Positions 38,401 through 52,300 of a stretch of 64,000 nucleotides of DNA are shown piece after piece. Source of the stretch: Acridotheres tristis (Eukaryota > Chordata > Aves > Passeriformes > Sturnidae); NCBI GenBank assembly GCA_037013685.1, contig CM072892.1, forward strand, positions 14,079,501-14,143,500, in the 5' to 3' direction. The position numbers and the translations under genes are program-made. The notes beneath the pieces were generated by a model. That model ran no database searches. It had not been told where the DNA came from and was given only the letters and a program-made list of their open reading frames with translations. Within the stretch, counting starts at the first letter, position 1. The number at the start of each line of letters is the position of its first letter.

Positions 38401-39430
38401 GAGGTCGTCTCCATGTGCCTATGTGCTGTATTTGGCTCATGCTATGGTGAATCCTGCAACTGCAAAAACTGCATCTTTTCTAGATGAAACTACACCCAAA
38501 AAAAGTGCTTTCAGCCCATGGCAGTAGGGATCCGGACAAAAGCTGATGTGAATTAAAACCCCCAAAACACATGTAGTTTGGGCACTGGCAGCACAAGTTT
38601 CTCTGGAGGGATTGCTCCAGTGGGTCTGCTCACTGTTTTATAAATCAGCTAAGTTACAGGAGGGAGCACACAATGGGTTGGTGTTAAGAGCTTAACATTC
38701 AAACAGGACATGACTGGGACCAAATACAATTAAATTAGTACTTTGCCAAATATAGCACTGTTGAAATCAAGGTAAGCATTGACTTTGTACAGTGAGGAGA
38801 CCAGAATCAAAATTACTTCTCAATAGGTAAGGACTGACCTTGGGAGAAGAGTAACACTCTCCTAATGGCAGACTCAAGCCTTTAACCTTCACAGATCTCA
38901 TGCTCAGAGTGGTGTTTTTGCTGGCTGGGGTTTGTGGGTGTTTTTTGCCACTGGGGAAATACTTGCTGTCAGTTTTAGTATAATTACCCCAACTAAGAAA
39001 ATAGAAAAGTCATCTGGCTTTCTAGGTACCTTTTCTCAGTCTTTATTATTCTCTTCTAGAAATTGATTTTATTTATTTGACATTTTAAAATATTTTTATG
39101 ATTCTTATGACACATTTTTCCTTTTATATTTTTCTGATAGCACTTCATACTTGACAGAAATATTCCTTTTCCTTACCCAGAACCACTGCTAGAACTGCTG
39201 AGATAGGAGGGCTAGAGAATATTAAATTTACTATTTCTTCTAATAACTATCCTTCTTATTTAATTACTACTTCATTAGGAAAGCACTTTCCTGCCACATC
39301 AAAATTAATGTCTTTCCTACTTCATTTTGTAAGATTCATCATTAACCTAAAATCAGTCTTTGAAAAGATATGTATTCCAAAAGCTATCTATTAAAAGATA
39401 AATATTCTGTGTATTTTGCACTGCATATGG

Positions 39431-39565
39431 GAGACAAGGACAGTTCAGTGGTTAGGACACTCCTTGCACTATTCATCTCCTTGCACTTCTGCTGACTTCA
39501 TATATATCTGAAGGAAATCCACTTATTCTCTTTCTTGCCTCAGTTTTTCATCTGTGGTGTTCTTT
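39431..39565 (+). repeat. MIR-like SINE relic
   Basis: A tRNA-like head (CAGTTCAGTGGTTAGGACAC) is followed about 80 bases later by TTGCCTCAGTTTTTCATCTG, the hallmark of the MIR core. The central part is diverged or partly deleted. Confidence 0.5.
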
Positions 39566-42339
39566 GAAGAATAGGTTATTCAGCCTACAGCAGAAGATGG
39601 TCCATAAAAAAATGTGGCCTCACAAATATTTCTGAAAGAGGAACACACTAACATGAAAAATTTTAAATCCAGCTGTGCTATGAAATACACCCACTACCAT
39701 GTCCCCAAATCTGGGGAACATGCTGCACATCACAGCCATTGCAAACGGTCCAATGAACCAGGAAAAGCATTTCTAGCAAAAGATCTTTTTGCATCTCTTT
39801 AGTCAGCGTGACTGATCTAAAGGTGATGGCTTGATGGCAGGGCTTTGGAAAAGGCAGTAGCAAGTGCATGTTTGAGAATTTACTGCAGTATGTTTGTCAC
39901 ATCAAAAATACAAAGCACATCCCTCACAAAGCACCTGCCCTGACATATCTGACAGTTTTTGAATATGCTGGCACCTTGACTTGATCTTGAAAAAGTTTTG
40001 TAATATTAAATCTTTTCTCCTCGAAGTCATTATTTATGAGCTCCCCAAGGAGGCTGCGGGTGGAGGGCTCAGCCAGCAGAGTCTGAGCTCCTGGGAACTC
40101 AGAGAAGGGCAGGATCATCCAGGCTCCCCCGGGGGCCCTCTATGCTCCTCCTGATCAGCCCTGTCCTGTCATGTATTATCTGGCACCTTGAAAAACAAGA
40201 ACGGGAACTTCTGAAAACCTCCCAGGGTCAGATGCTCAGCTGGTACAAAGCAGTCTTCCTCCCCCACTTCAGCTCAGCCACCTCCATTTACATCAGTGGA
40301 GGATATGGCTCCTTGTTTTCAATCTACCTTGAATATCAGTGAGCACAAATTTTGTATTCTTAATCCATAATCACAGACAATCACCAGCCAAATTGTTTTG
40401 ATATTTAAACTTGTTTACAGTCCCCAGGCTATTAGTTGTGATGACACATTAAGAGATAAGAGAGCTTTAATTTTCTGAGGATAGTTTCACCCTCTGGGGA
40501 TAAGAAACACGCAGTGGAAACTTGTTTTGATTAGCAGACTGAAGAGGGCACAGAAATCATACAAAGTGGAGTGTGAGTTCAGATGCTGCTGGAGCTGACA
40601 CCTTCCCTTATCTCACAAACAAGTGCTCGAATTGCCAAACAAGGAGGAGAGGCTCCTCGAGGATTTAACCTCTCTTGAACATCACAGCTAAATGCAATTT
40701 TTTTCCTTTCCTCCTAATAAGTACTTCTAGCCTCTTCTTTTTCTCCAAGGGCAGACTTAGGAAGCTTGGTGCTTGGCTTAAATTCTGGACAGTTCCCAAG
40801 CAAGATGCTGAGCAGGGCATTAAATGCTGCTGGTTGTGATGTGCAGGAGGAAGGCACGCTTGGCACACACATTTGCTGTACTTTTTCTAGGGCTTACATT
40901 GTCACATTCTCACTTCTTTGATGACTTTGTATCTGGTCTTGATCCTTGTTCTGTTTTTTACTGGACAGGCCTCTCCTAAACTCCAGTAACACAGGATGCT
41001 GTCAGCTATCAGTCAAGATCTTGCTCAGAGATGCACTGGTATATGCAGGGAACCACATTTGCATTTATTCTTAGAGTTGGATTTCAGGGAACTGAAAGGC
41101 ACCATGTAAATGCAAGATAAGGCAAAGAGAGGCTCTGGGGTTATAAGAAGCTTGACTGAAAGCTCATCCAGACACAGCAGTGTGCACAGGCAGTGCACAG
41201 TATGTATGCATAGCAGAGGAATCAAAATAGAATGAGAGAAATTCATAAACAGTAGAAGTACACCCAAGAGAAGCAAAGTCCTGTCATAAGAGAAGGGAGA
41301 GGGGAAACTAGAAAAGGCGCCCATGGGGAGGTCTTTCATTAGAAAAACAAAGATCAGAAGGAACAGGAATGTGAGCCAGGTTCAATAACACTCCCCAGCA
41401 GTGAGCACAGAGACCAGTGCCTAAAGCGAAGGGATGTCTCAGCGGAGAGAGGACACAAGCACTTATGTAGTCCTCAAGCAGGAAAATAAACCCACATCAG
41501 ACTGCTGCTATGCTGCAGGTTTTAGTCAGTGGGAAATACTTACTATTTATAGCACTACAGTCTGGATATTTCCAAAGGTCTCAGCAATGTGAGATCCCCT
41601 CTAGAATAAAGGGAAGCACTCAGCAGCAAAGAGGTTACTCTGAGAGGGCAGAATTTAAATATGTAATGTATTACAGGGCTCATCCTGCTCTCCACCTTGG
41701 GCCTGATCCAGTTTGTTCTGGCAGCAGTTTTTGTCCCCCAGGCAGCTTAGAACTCGGGAGGACCTGCAGCCAATTTTACAGTTCTTCCTTCTCCTCGTTT
41801 ATTTATTTGGGACTACTCACAGCTGTGATATGCTCAGGATACCTAAGCTCTATTGTAAAGAAATCAAATATTTTCCATACAAATATCCTTATCTTAGAAA
41901 CAAAGCTATAATCCATAGCAGAATAATGGTCCTCAAGCACCAGGCTGCTACTGCTGTGCAGACAGTGCCATCCCCAGCCTCGCTGACAGCCTTTGGATCC
42001 TCCACCTACAGCAAGGCTTCCCACATCAGGATTCATAAGGTTTCATGAGTCCTGCTCTCCTCCATTGTGGAAGAAACGAACCTGACCAAAGGGAGAGAAA
42101 ATTACCCTTTAACACACAGTCCTTTTCTTTTCAGTATGAGTTGCACTATGAAGAATGGATTGTTACAGGTCAAAATTAACAGTCTGTATAAAACACCAGT
42201 GGAGGAAGCATTTATGATTAAAAGTCCAAATTTAACAAGTCCAGAGGTTATTAATTTCTCTTTGTGGTGGCTTTAGTTTGAATTGGGTGAAAACACTAAT
42301 TTAGTGCAATGGTTTTCATTTTCTAATTTGAGGTTTTTT

Positions 42340-42590
42340 TGGCTAATGTACTAATTTATGTGGTGGGTTTAGTGTTAGCTAAATTGTTAGTGTACTTACT
42401 AGAGTCATTTATTAATTTTTTGTTGTAAAATAGGATTAGGAGAAAGGCAGAATAGGCCTGAATTTTGAAGGGTATAAAGAAAACGTTTATTAATAGAAAC
42501 TAAAAGAAAAATAATAAGAATCAGAATAAAAATGTTTAAATTATGTATTTTAAAATATTTTTTAAATTATTTTTTAAAAAATAAAAGATT
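42340..42590 (+). mobile_element. LTR-like remnant, strongly C-depleted
   Basis: ATGTGGTGGGTTTAGTGTTA followed by AGGATTAGGAGAAAGGC and an A-rich stretch resembles the start and layout of an avian ERV LTR beginning TGTGGTGGGTTT, but with most expected cytosines read as T. A hand count for 42301-42540 gives C=15 and G=48 of 240 bases. The family and the limits are uncertain. It is old and non-coding. Confidence 0.35.
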
Positions 42591-42593
42591 TTC

Positions 42594-42626
42594 TTTTTAA
42601 GAAGTCACTTTGCAGTACCAACAATT
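42594..42626 (+). repeat. 33-bp exact repeat, copy 1
   Basis: This segment is identical over 33 bases to 49364-49396, with no similarity outside. It sits at the right edge of the C-depleted LTR-like block. Confidence 0.85.
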
Positions 42627-43775
42627 AAGCTTAAATTTAATTGAGCTTAAGTTGTTTTTTTTAATTATTATTTCTATATGTCTCCTTCCTTCCTCACTAA
42701 ATGTGTTTTGTGCAAAACCACCACACTGGTACAACCTAAAGAGCAGTGAAAATTCAGTGTGCTTCTGTTTGGTTTAGACTGGCCTATTTTGTGTTCACAA
42801 CCCATTTTCCTGATACACAGCACTTTGCCTGGTTGCTCTGTGCTAAAGCTCAGAAGCAGAAACATTTGACTCTCAGTGGTACTGAAGCACACACTTGCCA
42901 TTTACCTCCTTTTAAATACTCATTATTTCTTTTCAGACCTTTAGATTTCCACAGTAATACTTGTGCAAGTATTGCTCAATTTTATTAGAAAAAGTCAGTT
43001 GGCCCAAATTTTGCTTCTATTTGTTGCTCACAGAGAGGAAAACTAAATCCTAGTTTGTTGGAAGTTAGTGAAAATATTCTCTCTTATTCACTGAAATCGG
43101 AGTTCATGGGCTGCCTTTCATTTTAGCAGGCAACAAGTAAGTCTTTAAGATTAATAAATACAAAAATTGGTTGAAGAAATAAAAAGCAAGGGACAACTAT
43201 CCCAGGAGTAGTCAGTATTTAAATTAATGCATGAATGCAACTATTTTTTGCAGCATCTTATTCTTTGACTTTGGTACTCAATATTATTTTCTTTCTTTGA
43301 TATTTTGCAACCAAGCCTCTTCAGTGAACCAGTCACTATCGTGTCCTCTAGCAATGAGGTCAAAAGATAATTAAGGGACTTCTGAAAAAGTATCCACTTG
43401 TTATTTTTCACTCGTCATTAGGCAGTTTGGAAAAAAATGTAAAATTTGCTTTTATTCTTCAGGCCACCTGGAATGCTGTAAGTCTCTTACGGTAGCCCTG
43501 TAGCCATCTTTTTACAAGACTGACAAATCCCAGTCCATCTAACAGTATCCTTGTACAGAGACTATTCCATGCTTTTGGTCATTTTTCTTGCCTTTCTCTC
43601 TGGCTTTTCTATCAATATGAAGGAGTTTTTAGCAGCAGATGGCAAAACTTTTTGGGGTTTCAGGTATTAATGTCCAGCCTGTGAGCTGAAGATGTGCTGT
43701 CCTTACTCCAAAGATTTTTGTCATTTACACATATCAAGGTTGGCAGAAAGGAAAATTTTCATTCAAAGATAAGAT

Positions 43776-44000
43776 GAAAGGAAAGGAAAGGAAAGGAAAG
43801 GAAAGGAAAGGAAAGGAAAGGAAAGGAAAGGAAAGGAAAGGAAAGGAAAGGAAAGGAAAGGAAAGGAAAGGAAAGGAAAGGAAAGGAAAGGAAAGGAAAG
43901 GAAAGGAAAGGAAAGGAAAGGAAAGGAAAGGAAAGGAAAGGAAAGGAAAGGAAAGGAAAGGAAAGGAAAGGAAAGGAAAGGAAAGGAAAGGAAAGGAAAG
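43776..44000 (+). repeat. Perfect (GAAAG)45 microsatellite
   Basis: There are 225 bases of uninterrupted GAAAG, exactly 45 copies, bounded by AAGAT on the left and by GAAAA GCAAG on the right. The plus strand is pure purine, so the tract can form triplex (H-DNA) structure. The long open frames on both strands here are only translations of the repeat. Confidence 0.98.
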
Positions 44001-47000
44001 GAAAAGCAAGGCACTAACACTTCTCCCTACCAACCAGTGGAAATTATGATAAAAATTGAAGTTTGAAGCCAGAGCTCTCTCTTCCAGTCTTTTACCCATC
44101 TTTCCTGAGGTAAACAAAGCGGAAAAATAAACATCTATCATGAGCACATCTGGATGCTGAAAAATTCAGATATTAAAAAAAAAATATAAGCAAACCAACA
44201 AATAAATAAAACCTATAGAAGTCCTCAAATTTGCAACTTTTTTTCCAGATAAAAGTAGTATTAGCTGAAAAAGCTTTGTGAAAGAATGAGATGCTAAAGT
44301 ATAGTTATAATTTCAGACCTATTTTTCTATTTCAAGGGCATATCCGGGCTTCTCTTTTAGGAGCAAAAATACATTGAAGCCCTGTACAAGGAAAAAATGC
44401 AATATCCAAGTCTCGGAGAAAGACAGGTCTCCGTTATCTGCCAGAAGGCACATAACCTCTGTCATAAGCAATTTGAAGATCTGCCCTCAGCACTGCATAT
44501 TGGAATGGAAACTGAGCTCCTTCAAAGACATTTAAGAAATATTAAGAGAAGGGAAAGTGACATAAATTTATATTAATTTGTTGCTATATAATATCTCCAA
44601 GTTCAGCCAAAGCCAGGAGATAATTTGGCCTGTAATGGATCAAGCTACCTTTAGGTCAGATGTGACCCCCTCCTTACAAAACAAATGTGCACCAGAAGAG
44701 CATGGAAAAGCCTGAGGGATATAGAAGTAGACTTTCTCTAGGAAACATCTTTTAGTGTGTAGGTAAAAAAACAATCTATAAAGCCTAAATTCTCCACTTT
44801 TACTTCCATCTATGTCTTTATTCCAAAATTAATTATTAACTATGGCTATATAAAGGGATACTACAATTACATCTAGCCAACTGACGCTTTCTGATGTAGG
44901 AAAGTTGTGATCAATGGTTTTTATAATAATTTTAAAATTATAACTGTTTGGTTTGAAATTATACCTATCAGCCATTTGTCTCAGGAAAAATGGTTTTTGG
45001 CAAAAAATCACCCAATTTTGCTGTTTATAGGAATGATACTTGTAAACCATTCTTTTTATCCATATAAAAACCTGACAACCATTTCTCTGAAATACTCAAA
45101 TATCTTCACTTTGAAGGAAGGACTATATTTTCAGTTTTGCTGTGGCCGAGATGGTTTGATATAAGTGCTGAAGAAGGTTTTGTGTGTTTGAAAACATGTT
45201 TATTTTTAAGTGACACGTTTTGTGAAAGAAATTACTTCTCTTGTAATTTCTTTCCTGTTTAATTACTCTCCTAGCTTCGTGCATCCTTGCAGCACTCCAA
45301 TAGGTTGAAATGGCATTGAAAGTTTTCAGTGAGAAAATGTGAACAGCAAAAGGTTTTAATTTTGCTTTAAAATTTTTTTTTTTTGCTTTTCTTTGGGTGT
45401 TTTTTTGTCATTAATTCACAAAGACCACCAAAAAAATGCCATAATTAAAGGTGATCCAGAAAGAATTCAGCCTCCATCTGTTCCTGCATTATCAGGTAGG
45501 TGTTTGAAAGCACTAAGTTCCAGCTTCAGTCAGAGCACCATGCATTTGCCATAGAAGAGGAGGAAAAGAAGCTTTTTATTGTAGAATGTTTCAAATTTTT
45601 TTTTTTTTTTGTCAGAATTTAAACGTGTCAGGAGAATCTGAGAAGAGGAACAGCAGTCTTTTGTCTGCAAATCTGAGGCGCTGCTCTGAGGAACAGGACA
45701 AGTTGCTCACACAGTGCTTTTCAAATGTGTTCTCCTGGTCTGTGTTTCTGGGAGCCTGCCCTGGGCCTGGGGGCTTGGAATATCTGAAAGTGGCAACTAC
45801 TGGCCAGTAGTGTAGGGAAAGGTAAAAGGAGCTGCAGGATGTGCTGCCAGGTCCTCTGAAAAACGTACATTAGACACCCGCAATTTTGGGTACTTGCAAT
45901 CTTCCTCTTATTTTTGCCTTTGGTTACCAGCTGTACTAGGGAGCAATGATACTCAGAATTGCTGCTAAGGTGCTAGAAATGGAAATTAGTCAGTGTTTGC
46001 ACATGGCAAGGACCTGCACGGTGGAACACCCTGGAATGTCCCAGCACGAAATAATTTTGTCTTCACAGCAGAGTCTGAACTATGCCTTGAAAAGAAAATC
46101 AAGTATTGAACTCTCAAACGGAGACATTTATTATGCGCACCAAGTGAGACTCGGATCCTGCGCAAAAATAGTTTGTGACTGATGCACCTGTGCAAGGTGG
46201 CAAATTAATGGAGTAGAGACAATTTTGCTTACAGCATTTCTTAGCTTCAAGTGCTGAGCTGTGCAACCTTGATAATGTTCTTTTCACATACTGTTTCGTG
46301 TGTAATTATTACCTGTATCAGCCCAAATTTAAAAATAGAGCACTTCCCTACTGAATGTCTCTTTTAGGACGCGGTTGCAGCAGACTTTTAAAGGTTCCAA
46401 TACCCTGCAACTCACGCTGAAGGCTATTGGCAATATCACAGCAACACCATCCAAACTCTGAAAATTTCAAAGCCTCTTTCAAAATCCTGGGATGAGCATT
46501 CCAAAATGGAGGCACCCGAAAATCCCTTGCCACTTGTAAAATATTAGATGTAATAAGATAAAATACCAGATAATTTGAGGAAGAAGCTAGTTTCAAAACA
46601 AAGTTGTCAAAGTAGGGTAACACTCCAGGCAACCAACTCCCACACCTTTTATCATCATCATTAGTCATTTATATTGCAGCACCATGCAGCAACCCCTGCT
46701 GACGTCTGGGCTAGAAACCAGACACAGATAGTGAGAATGATACCTAACCCAAGCAGCTTGCAAAACTACAACGGTATGAAGAATAAGAAAGGGAGGGAGG
46801 AAGAACAGAAGGTTGAAGTGGGTTGCTGAAGGTCGATTTGCACAAACCTGGCACAGCCAGGAGATTCAGGGCCTCGATCCATGGGAGCAGCTGCTCCTCT
46901 GGCTCATGCTCTGAGTGGGCATGGCATGGAAGAGAGATGGTAGCTCAACTTGTGCAGGTCCCCTGCTCCTGGGGAAACAAGCTGGTTGTGCCAGGAATAA

Positions 47001-47249
47001 CACATTTGGGAAGACACAAGGGCAAGGTGACACATCTCCCATTCAGGTCTTGGGGTCGAGCTCTATGGCAGAGCAGAGAATTGGGATTTGGGAGGGTAAG
47101 GGTCACCATTAACTCACAAAATGCTCTGGAAAGGCCGTTGGGACAGGCAGTGAAGAAAATAGCATGGGAAGGGCTGGTTTTCCTCACCCATCTGTGCAGT
47201 GCTGCATTTCTATAGAAAGTGTTTGCTGTTGGGAGCTGTGGGTATTGCA

Positions 47250-47490
47250 GGGTCACAGAATGGCTGAGGTTGGAAAGAACCTCTGCCCCCTGGTCAGGCA
47301 GGATCACCTACAGCCAGTTCCTCAGGACCACATCCAGGAAGTTTTTTAATATCTCAAGGACAGAGACTCCAAAACCTCTCTGCTACCTCTTCCCCAGCTT
47401 GGTCACCCTCACAGTTATGTGGTTCCTGAGGTGCAGAGGTTTCCATGGTGTAGCAAAACATTTCACCTTGCCTATGGAGCAGAGCCACTT
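47250..47490 (-). mobile_element. CR1 LINE 3' end, minus strand
   Basis: TCACAGAATGGCTGAGGTTG followed by GAAAGAACCTCTG and, further on, TGGTCACCCTCACAGT is the reverse complement of a CR1 3' end. The copy is 5'-truncated and diverged; its right limit fades into unique sequence near 47490. An open frame crossing it is an artefact of this element. Confidence 0.8.
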
Positions 47491-49363
47491 GGATTCAATT
47501 ATTTTTTCTTATTGCTTATTATTTTTCTCTTTAAAAAGATACAACTTCTGTGGTCACCCTCTGTACAGTATGCCTAACAACCCAAATCTCTGTCTGCAGT
47601 GGGTACTGTCCTATATAAGGAACATACTTTGATAGCTAATGTAATGCAACGTACCCATCTTGTTGCCTCAAGGTCATGGTAAATTGTATCTGTTTATATG
47701 ATGCATCTTGACATACTCTAAAATGTAGTGCTAGTCATTTAAAAACACATTTTAACACACATATATAATGTGAATAAGACCAAGAACATAGCCACAAATT
47801 TCACTAACTTTTTGTATTAGAGGATTCACTAGCATATTGGTTATTCTTCACAAGGATTTCAAGAAAAGAATGTACATTTTGCCACATTTTTCTTCAATGG
47901 ACACCAAGTCAAATTCCATTCACAAAACCTTGAGTAAAATTACTGCTTAAAAGAAAGCTAATCTGGATTTATGACCCCAGAACAGATAGCCAAGTTTAAT
48001 CCTGATTTTTTTTAACATATATTGGATTCATTAAAAATATTGCTTGCAATAAAGAGGCTGCTAACAATAAATAAAATATTCATAGTATCTGAATTATGCA
48101 AAACTGGTCATTGGAAATGATTTTGTGTAGGTCTCAGAATCCTTATAAACATAGGGAGAGAGCACTGAGTGCCACTGAACTGGTGTGATAAGTAAATAAA
48201 TAGCAACTTGCCCGGAAACAGCAGATTGGATAATGTTTCTTTAAATTTTGTTTTCAAAACAAAGTGTTTATGTGTTGTGAATTGTCGACCAAGATGTTCT
48301 GCATGTTCACACAGACCTGGGTTTTATTCTAGCTGTTGTCATACCAGACCTATAGGATTGATGCTTTCTCCAATAAGATACTTTGCTCACGTTTGTAAAG
48401 TATTCATTTGGCTTTACCTGTATTTTTAAAGTCAGATGATCCTCTAGGCAGATTTTGATCCATTTGTTTCCCTTTCATGCTGTGAGGCAGCATCAATAAG
48501 TGGTGGGATAAGCTGATTGGAGAACTGACCACACTAGTAGGAAAAAAGCTTATGGTCACAGACCATCTAAAACCCATGAAAAATGGTGGCCTTGTTCTTC
48601 AAGCTCTGGTGAGAAAAAGGATTTTCCTCAGAAAACAAATCTGGGAAGTGAATGCTAGTCATAGCAGAGATATTCAGGTGTTTTCAGTTAATGACATTTC
48701 AAGAAATTCTAACAAATAGAAAAAAATCTAAGATTAAGAAAACCCCAACCACTTATGCCAAACTTTTCCAAAGGCAATTTGAAGGCTGAACTAAATATTA
48801 ATTTAGGTTAACCCGAAAATGCTGATCAGAATCATTTATACTCTAAGAGAGTGTTTGGATTTTCTTCACTATGTAGGAAGGAAATGGAAGGCTGCTTGAT
48901 AGATAAAAGTCAGTGCTGCTCCAAATCTGGACTGAGAAATGGCACCTTCTAGTGAATACTCACAGACACTGGTAAACATAATTAACCTATTCCAGGATAT
49001 CAGAACATTTCCAGATATTGTGATTTTTAAACCTAACTGTAATGTAGATTAAACAAGGAGTCATACAGATAAATGTTAGATGTGAAAGGAAAAAGACTAC
49101 GACTGAAAAATTGAATGTGCAAAGCACTTTAAAAATACAGTGTCACTCTACCACCCATCCAGAAAATTAGAGGCAGAGGAATATTTTATCTAATTTTATC
49201 TAAATTTATGAAGCTGCCCAATGCTCCAGAGAAGCAAACCCTTTTTCTCAGTTTCCAGATCAGCACCCTGTTCTTTGAGTCACATTTTGTCTCTGCACTC
49301 TCTGGTTTAAACTGATGCAGCTCATCTTCACTTTATACTGGTTGAAGAGTTGCAGCATAAGCT

Positions 49364-49396
49364 TTTTTAAGAAGTCACTTTGCAGTACCAACAATT
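49364..49396 (+). repeat. 33-bp exact repeat, copy 2
   Basis: TTTTTAAGAAGTCACTTTGC and the following 13 bases to AACAATT are identical to 42594-42626. Similarity ends sharply on both sides. The source family is not recognised. Confidence 0.85.
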
Positions 49397-52300
49397 TAAT
49401 TCAGCTGAACAGAAACATAGAAATAGAAACAGTAAAATGTCTTTTGACCTTTCCTTTTGGCTACAATCAAACCTATGCAACAAAGAGAGCAGAGGGGAAA
49501 TGTTGGACATATGCTCAAGATGAAAAAAAATGTTTGGGCATGTAACACAGTACACTGGAGAAAACACTCGAGAACAATTCATCCTATAAGGCTGAAAGGG
49601 TCAGTGTCATCTTAGATTATGCACTGCACAAGTGCCAGCCATAGAAGAGGACCCACCCACAGGCCCTACACTCTTGGGCAGAAGGTCACTAAACACTAGC
49701 AATTGATCTGTGGCTCTAGAGACTCCAAGGACGGGCACAAAAAACCACCAAATAAAATGTGCAGGTTTCTTTTTGTTATTATACAGACTGCTTTGCTAAA
49801 GATGAATAAAGCCTTAATAATGACGATTATTGACTCTTCTGTCAATCCAGAGTTAATCAATGCCAATGATGAATGAAAATAAATTAACACAACTCACAAG
49901 AACATCCTTGAACAAAATTTCTCTCTATTTCCTTCTGATACAAAAACAACCTTCCAAAGATTTTACTTGTTTAAAGTAATTTTTCTCCAAAGAATTCCCA
50001 GATGGTTAATTGCTTTCACACAAGCCAGCCCAGCTCAAGAGCTCAAGCTAAGTCTTACTTTTCTTGTCCTTTTAGTCCTTAGCTCCACCCAAACTTCACA
50101 GACACAGGTGTCATATCCAACCCTTGTGCTCCTTGAAGGGATTTTGTGTCACCCTCTAAACCAGTCTTTTTAAAGCTGACACCAAAAGCCATGTTGTGCA
50201 TGCCACAGGTCCAAGGGGAGACAGCTTTTGTCACCCAGTGACTTTTTCTGTTGAGTTTGGCATGGGCATTGCCAGAGCCAGACCACAGACCTGGCTCTGA
50301 GTCTCCATAAGCCTCTCAAGCTGCTGTCTGAGATTTGGACCATACTTCTAATTTCCTTAGAACTCCAGATGTCAAGCACACTCCAATAATTCACATAGAA
50401 ACTGCACAGTGACAGGTGACTGAAGTGCAGCCAGCTCTGGAGTGAAGCACAGGCAGTTACAAACCAGAGAGCCATGCCAAATGGTCCAGAGGAGAGGAAG
50501 GGATGCAGATTTTTTTCTGAAGAGAAAGAGTATGGCAAAATTATGTTGGGAAATATCTTATTGCATGAATCAAGACACGCAACCCTTCTTTGCCAAAAAC
50601 TGGGGAGCCTAAAAGCTCATAACTCTACATTAGTGCAGCAATTATATTAGCTTTCCTGTACTTTAAAAACCCGAGACAAAAGTTTAATGTTTCTGGCTTT
50701 GCTTTTTAAATAGAAAGTGAGAGTTACACTAGACAAACTCCAATTTAAAATCTCAGCAGGGCTGACAGCTGTATTGAAGAAGAAAGCTTTTCACAGTACT
50801 AGCTTGTGGACTGATTTTAATAATGGACATTTTCTTTCCACAGATCCAATATTTATACTCTTGTTGTTATTTTAAAACCTGCCTGGGGAGACATAAATCT
50901 GCCTGTATCATAATTACACTCACCTACATTTCATGCCTGTAATCAGACTAGGACCTATGGCAGAAGCTATAGGAATATTGGGCAATATATTCTGCATTGA
51001 TAGGAAAGACTCCAGGTATTTTTCCAAAAGGATAATCTATTTTTTGGATAATAAATTAACTTTGTCAATTTTTTAAGAAGCTAAAGTTTTGTCCAGAGAA
51101 TTTTCTGGCTTATTTCTGAAAGTAAAATTCAAAGGACTCCTGAGACTTTTTTCTTGAGTTCATGTGTCTCTTTCTTCCAGTTGCTCCCAAATTCTGGTTC
51201 CTTTCTCCAGTACTTGCTTCCCTGGAGCTTGCAGCACTGTTTGGCAGGGGTGGAAAGGAAGACAGATGCAGGCTGGTCGAATCCTTCCAAGAGAAAGCTT
51301 AGGGTCATACAGCTCATAGCTACACTGAAACCCCCAGAAATAATCCAAGAATCAGGCTCTTTATGGAAACCCACTGGCAGTGTTTTACTTTTAGTAAAAC
51401 AAATGTCAGAAATATATCTGCAGTGATGTGCTGCTGCAGGCTGGCTTTGGGAAACCCTTCATAAAAATCTGTCAGTGAGGCTGGGTAAGTTCCCTCCTCT
51501 TATGAAGTCATCCATTCTGGTCACAGCTACACTCTGCATTGTCCCTGGGGCTAAAGTAAACATTACTGAGGAGAAAATGTGCATGACTTACAAACTCACA
51601 GCACTTCACCACATGCAGATATTTGCAAATATTTAAGAGCAGAATACCTTTCTCATAGGTACCTGCATGTACAGCATACTTAACCAACATATGCAATCTT
51701 CTGTACACTGCACAACCAGTTAAGAACAAACTCTTCTACACTGCACTTGCCATTACAGTTTCAGTGGCTGCTGATGCCTGTCACAGGAAGGATGTTTGAG
51801 TGGCTAGAGCACCACGTGGGGACTGAGGAGTCAGGGCCTCTGGGGTCCTAAGGGCACCTTCGTGGATACAGGGACACCCTTTGCAGTTGGGAGGTTGGTC
51901 AGCATGAACAATTCTGGCTCTGAGAAACTGTGTCTTTGTCTTCCCTTCATATTCCTACTCTGTCCCCAGTCATATGCTGCTGGGATGATGCTGTGCATAG
52001 CTACTAAACATTTTATTAAAGTACATGATTGCCATCTTGTCAAAGCAGTGTATGGGCTGCCTCTTCCTCACTGTTGCCAGGTGGTAATTGCCAAGCAGGA
52101 AAACAGGGATTTGCAAAAATGACTGTGCTTTATAGATGGCACATTGCCCTTTCTTGAAAGCCATAATCCCTCTGTTAGTACAAATCTCTGCTGCCTTCCT
52201 TCTGTTTTCTCATTCCTGATTTCTTGTAAATGCAAATTTTGATTTTTTTCTTGTGTCATTTTGCTGTCGAAACTGTAAACACTAGAATATCACTAGACAT

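Noticed and set aside
41510..41911. 133-codon plus-strand frame
   Set aside because: No recognisable domain, an overlapping frame of similar length exists, and residue use looks random.
43734..44147. 137-codon minus-strand frame rich in FPFLS and plus-strand frame rich in GKERK
   Set aside because: Both are translations of the perfect GAAAG microsatellite.
47219..47632. 137-codon plus-strand frame
   Set aside because: It crosses a reversed CR1 3' end and unique flank; there is no domain or splice support.
48290..48430. Possible third MIR-like relic (GACCTGGGTTTTATTCTAGC)
   Set aside because: Only one short block resembles MIR; the downstream core is not recognisable.
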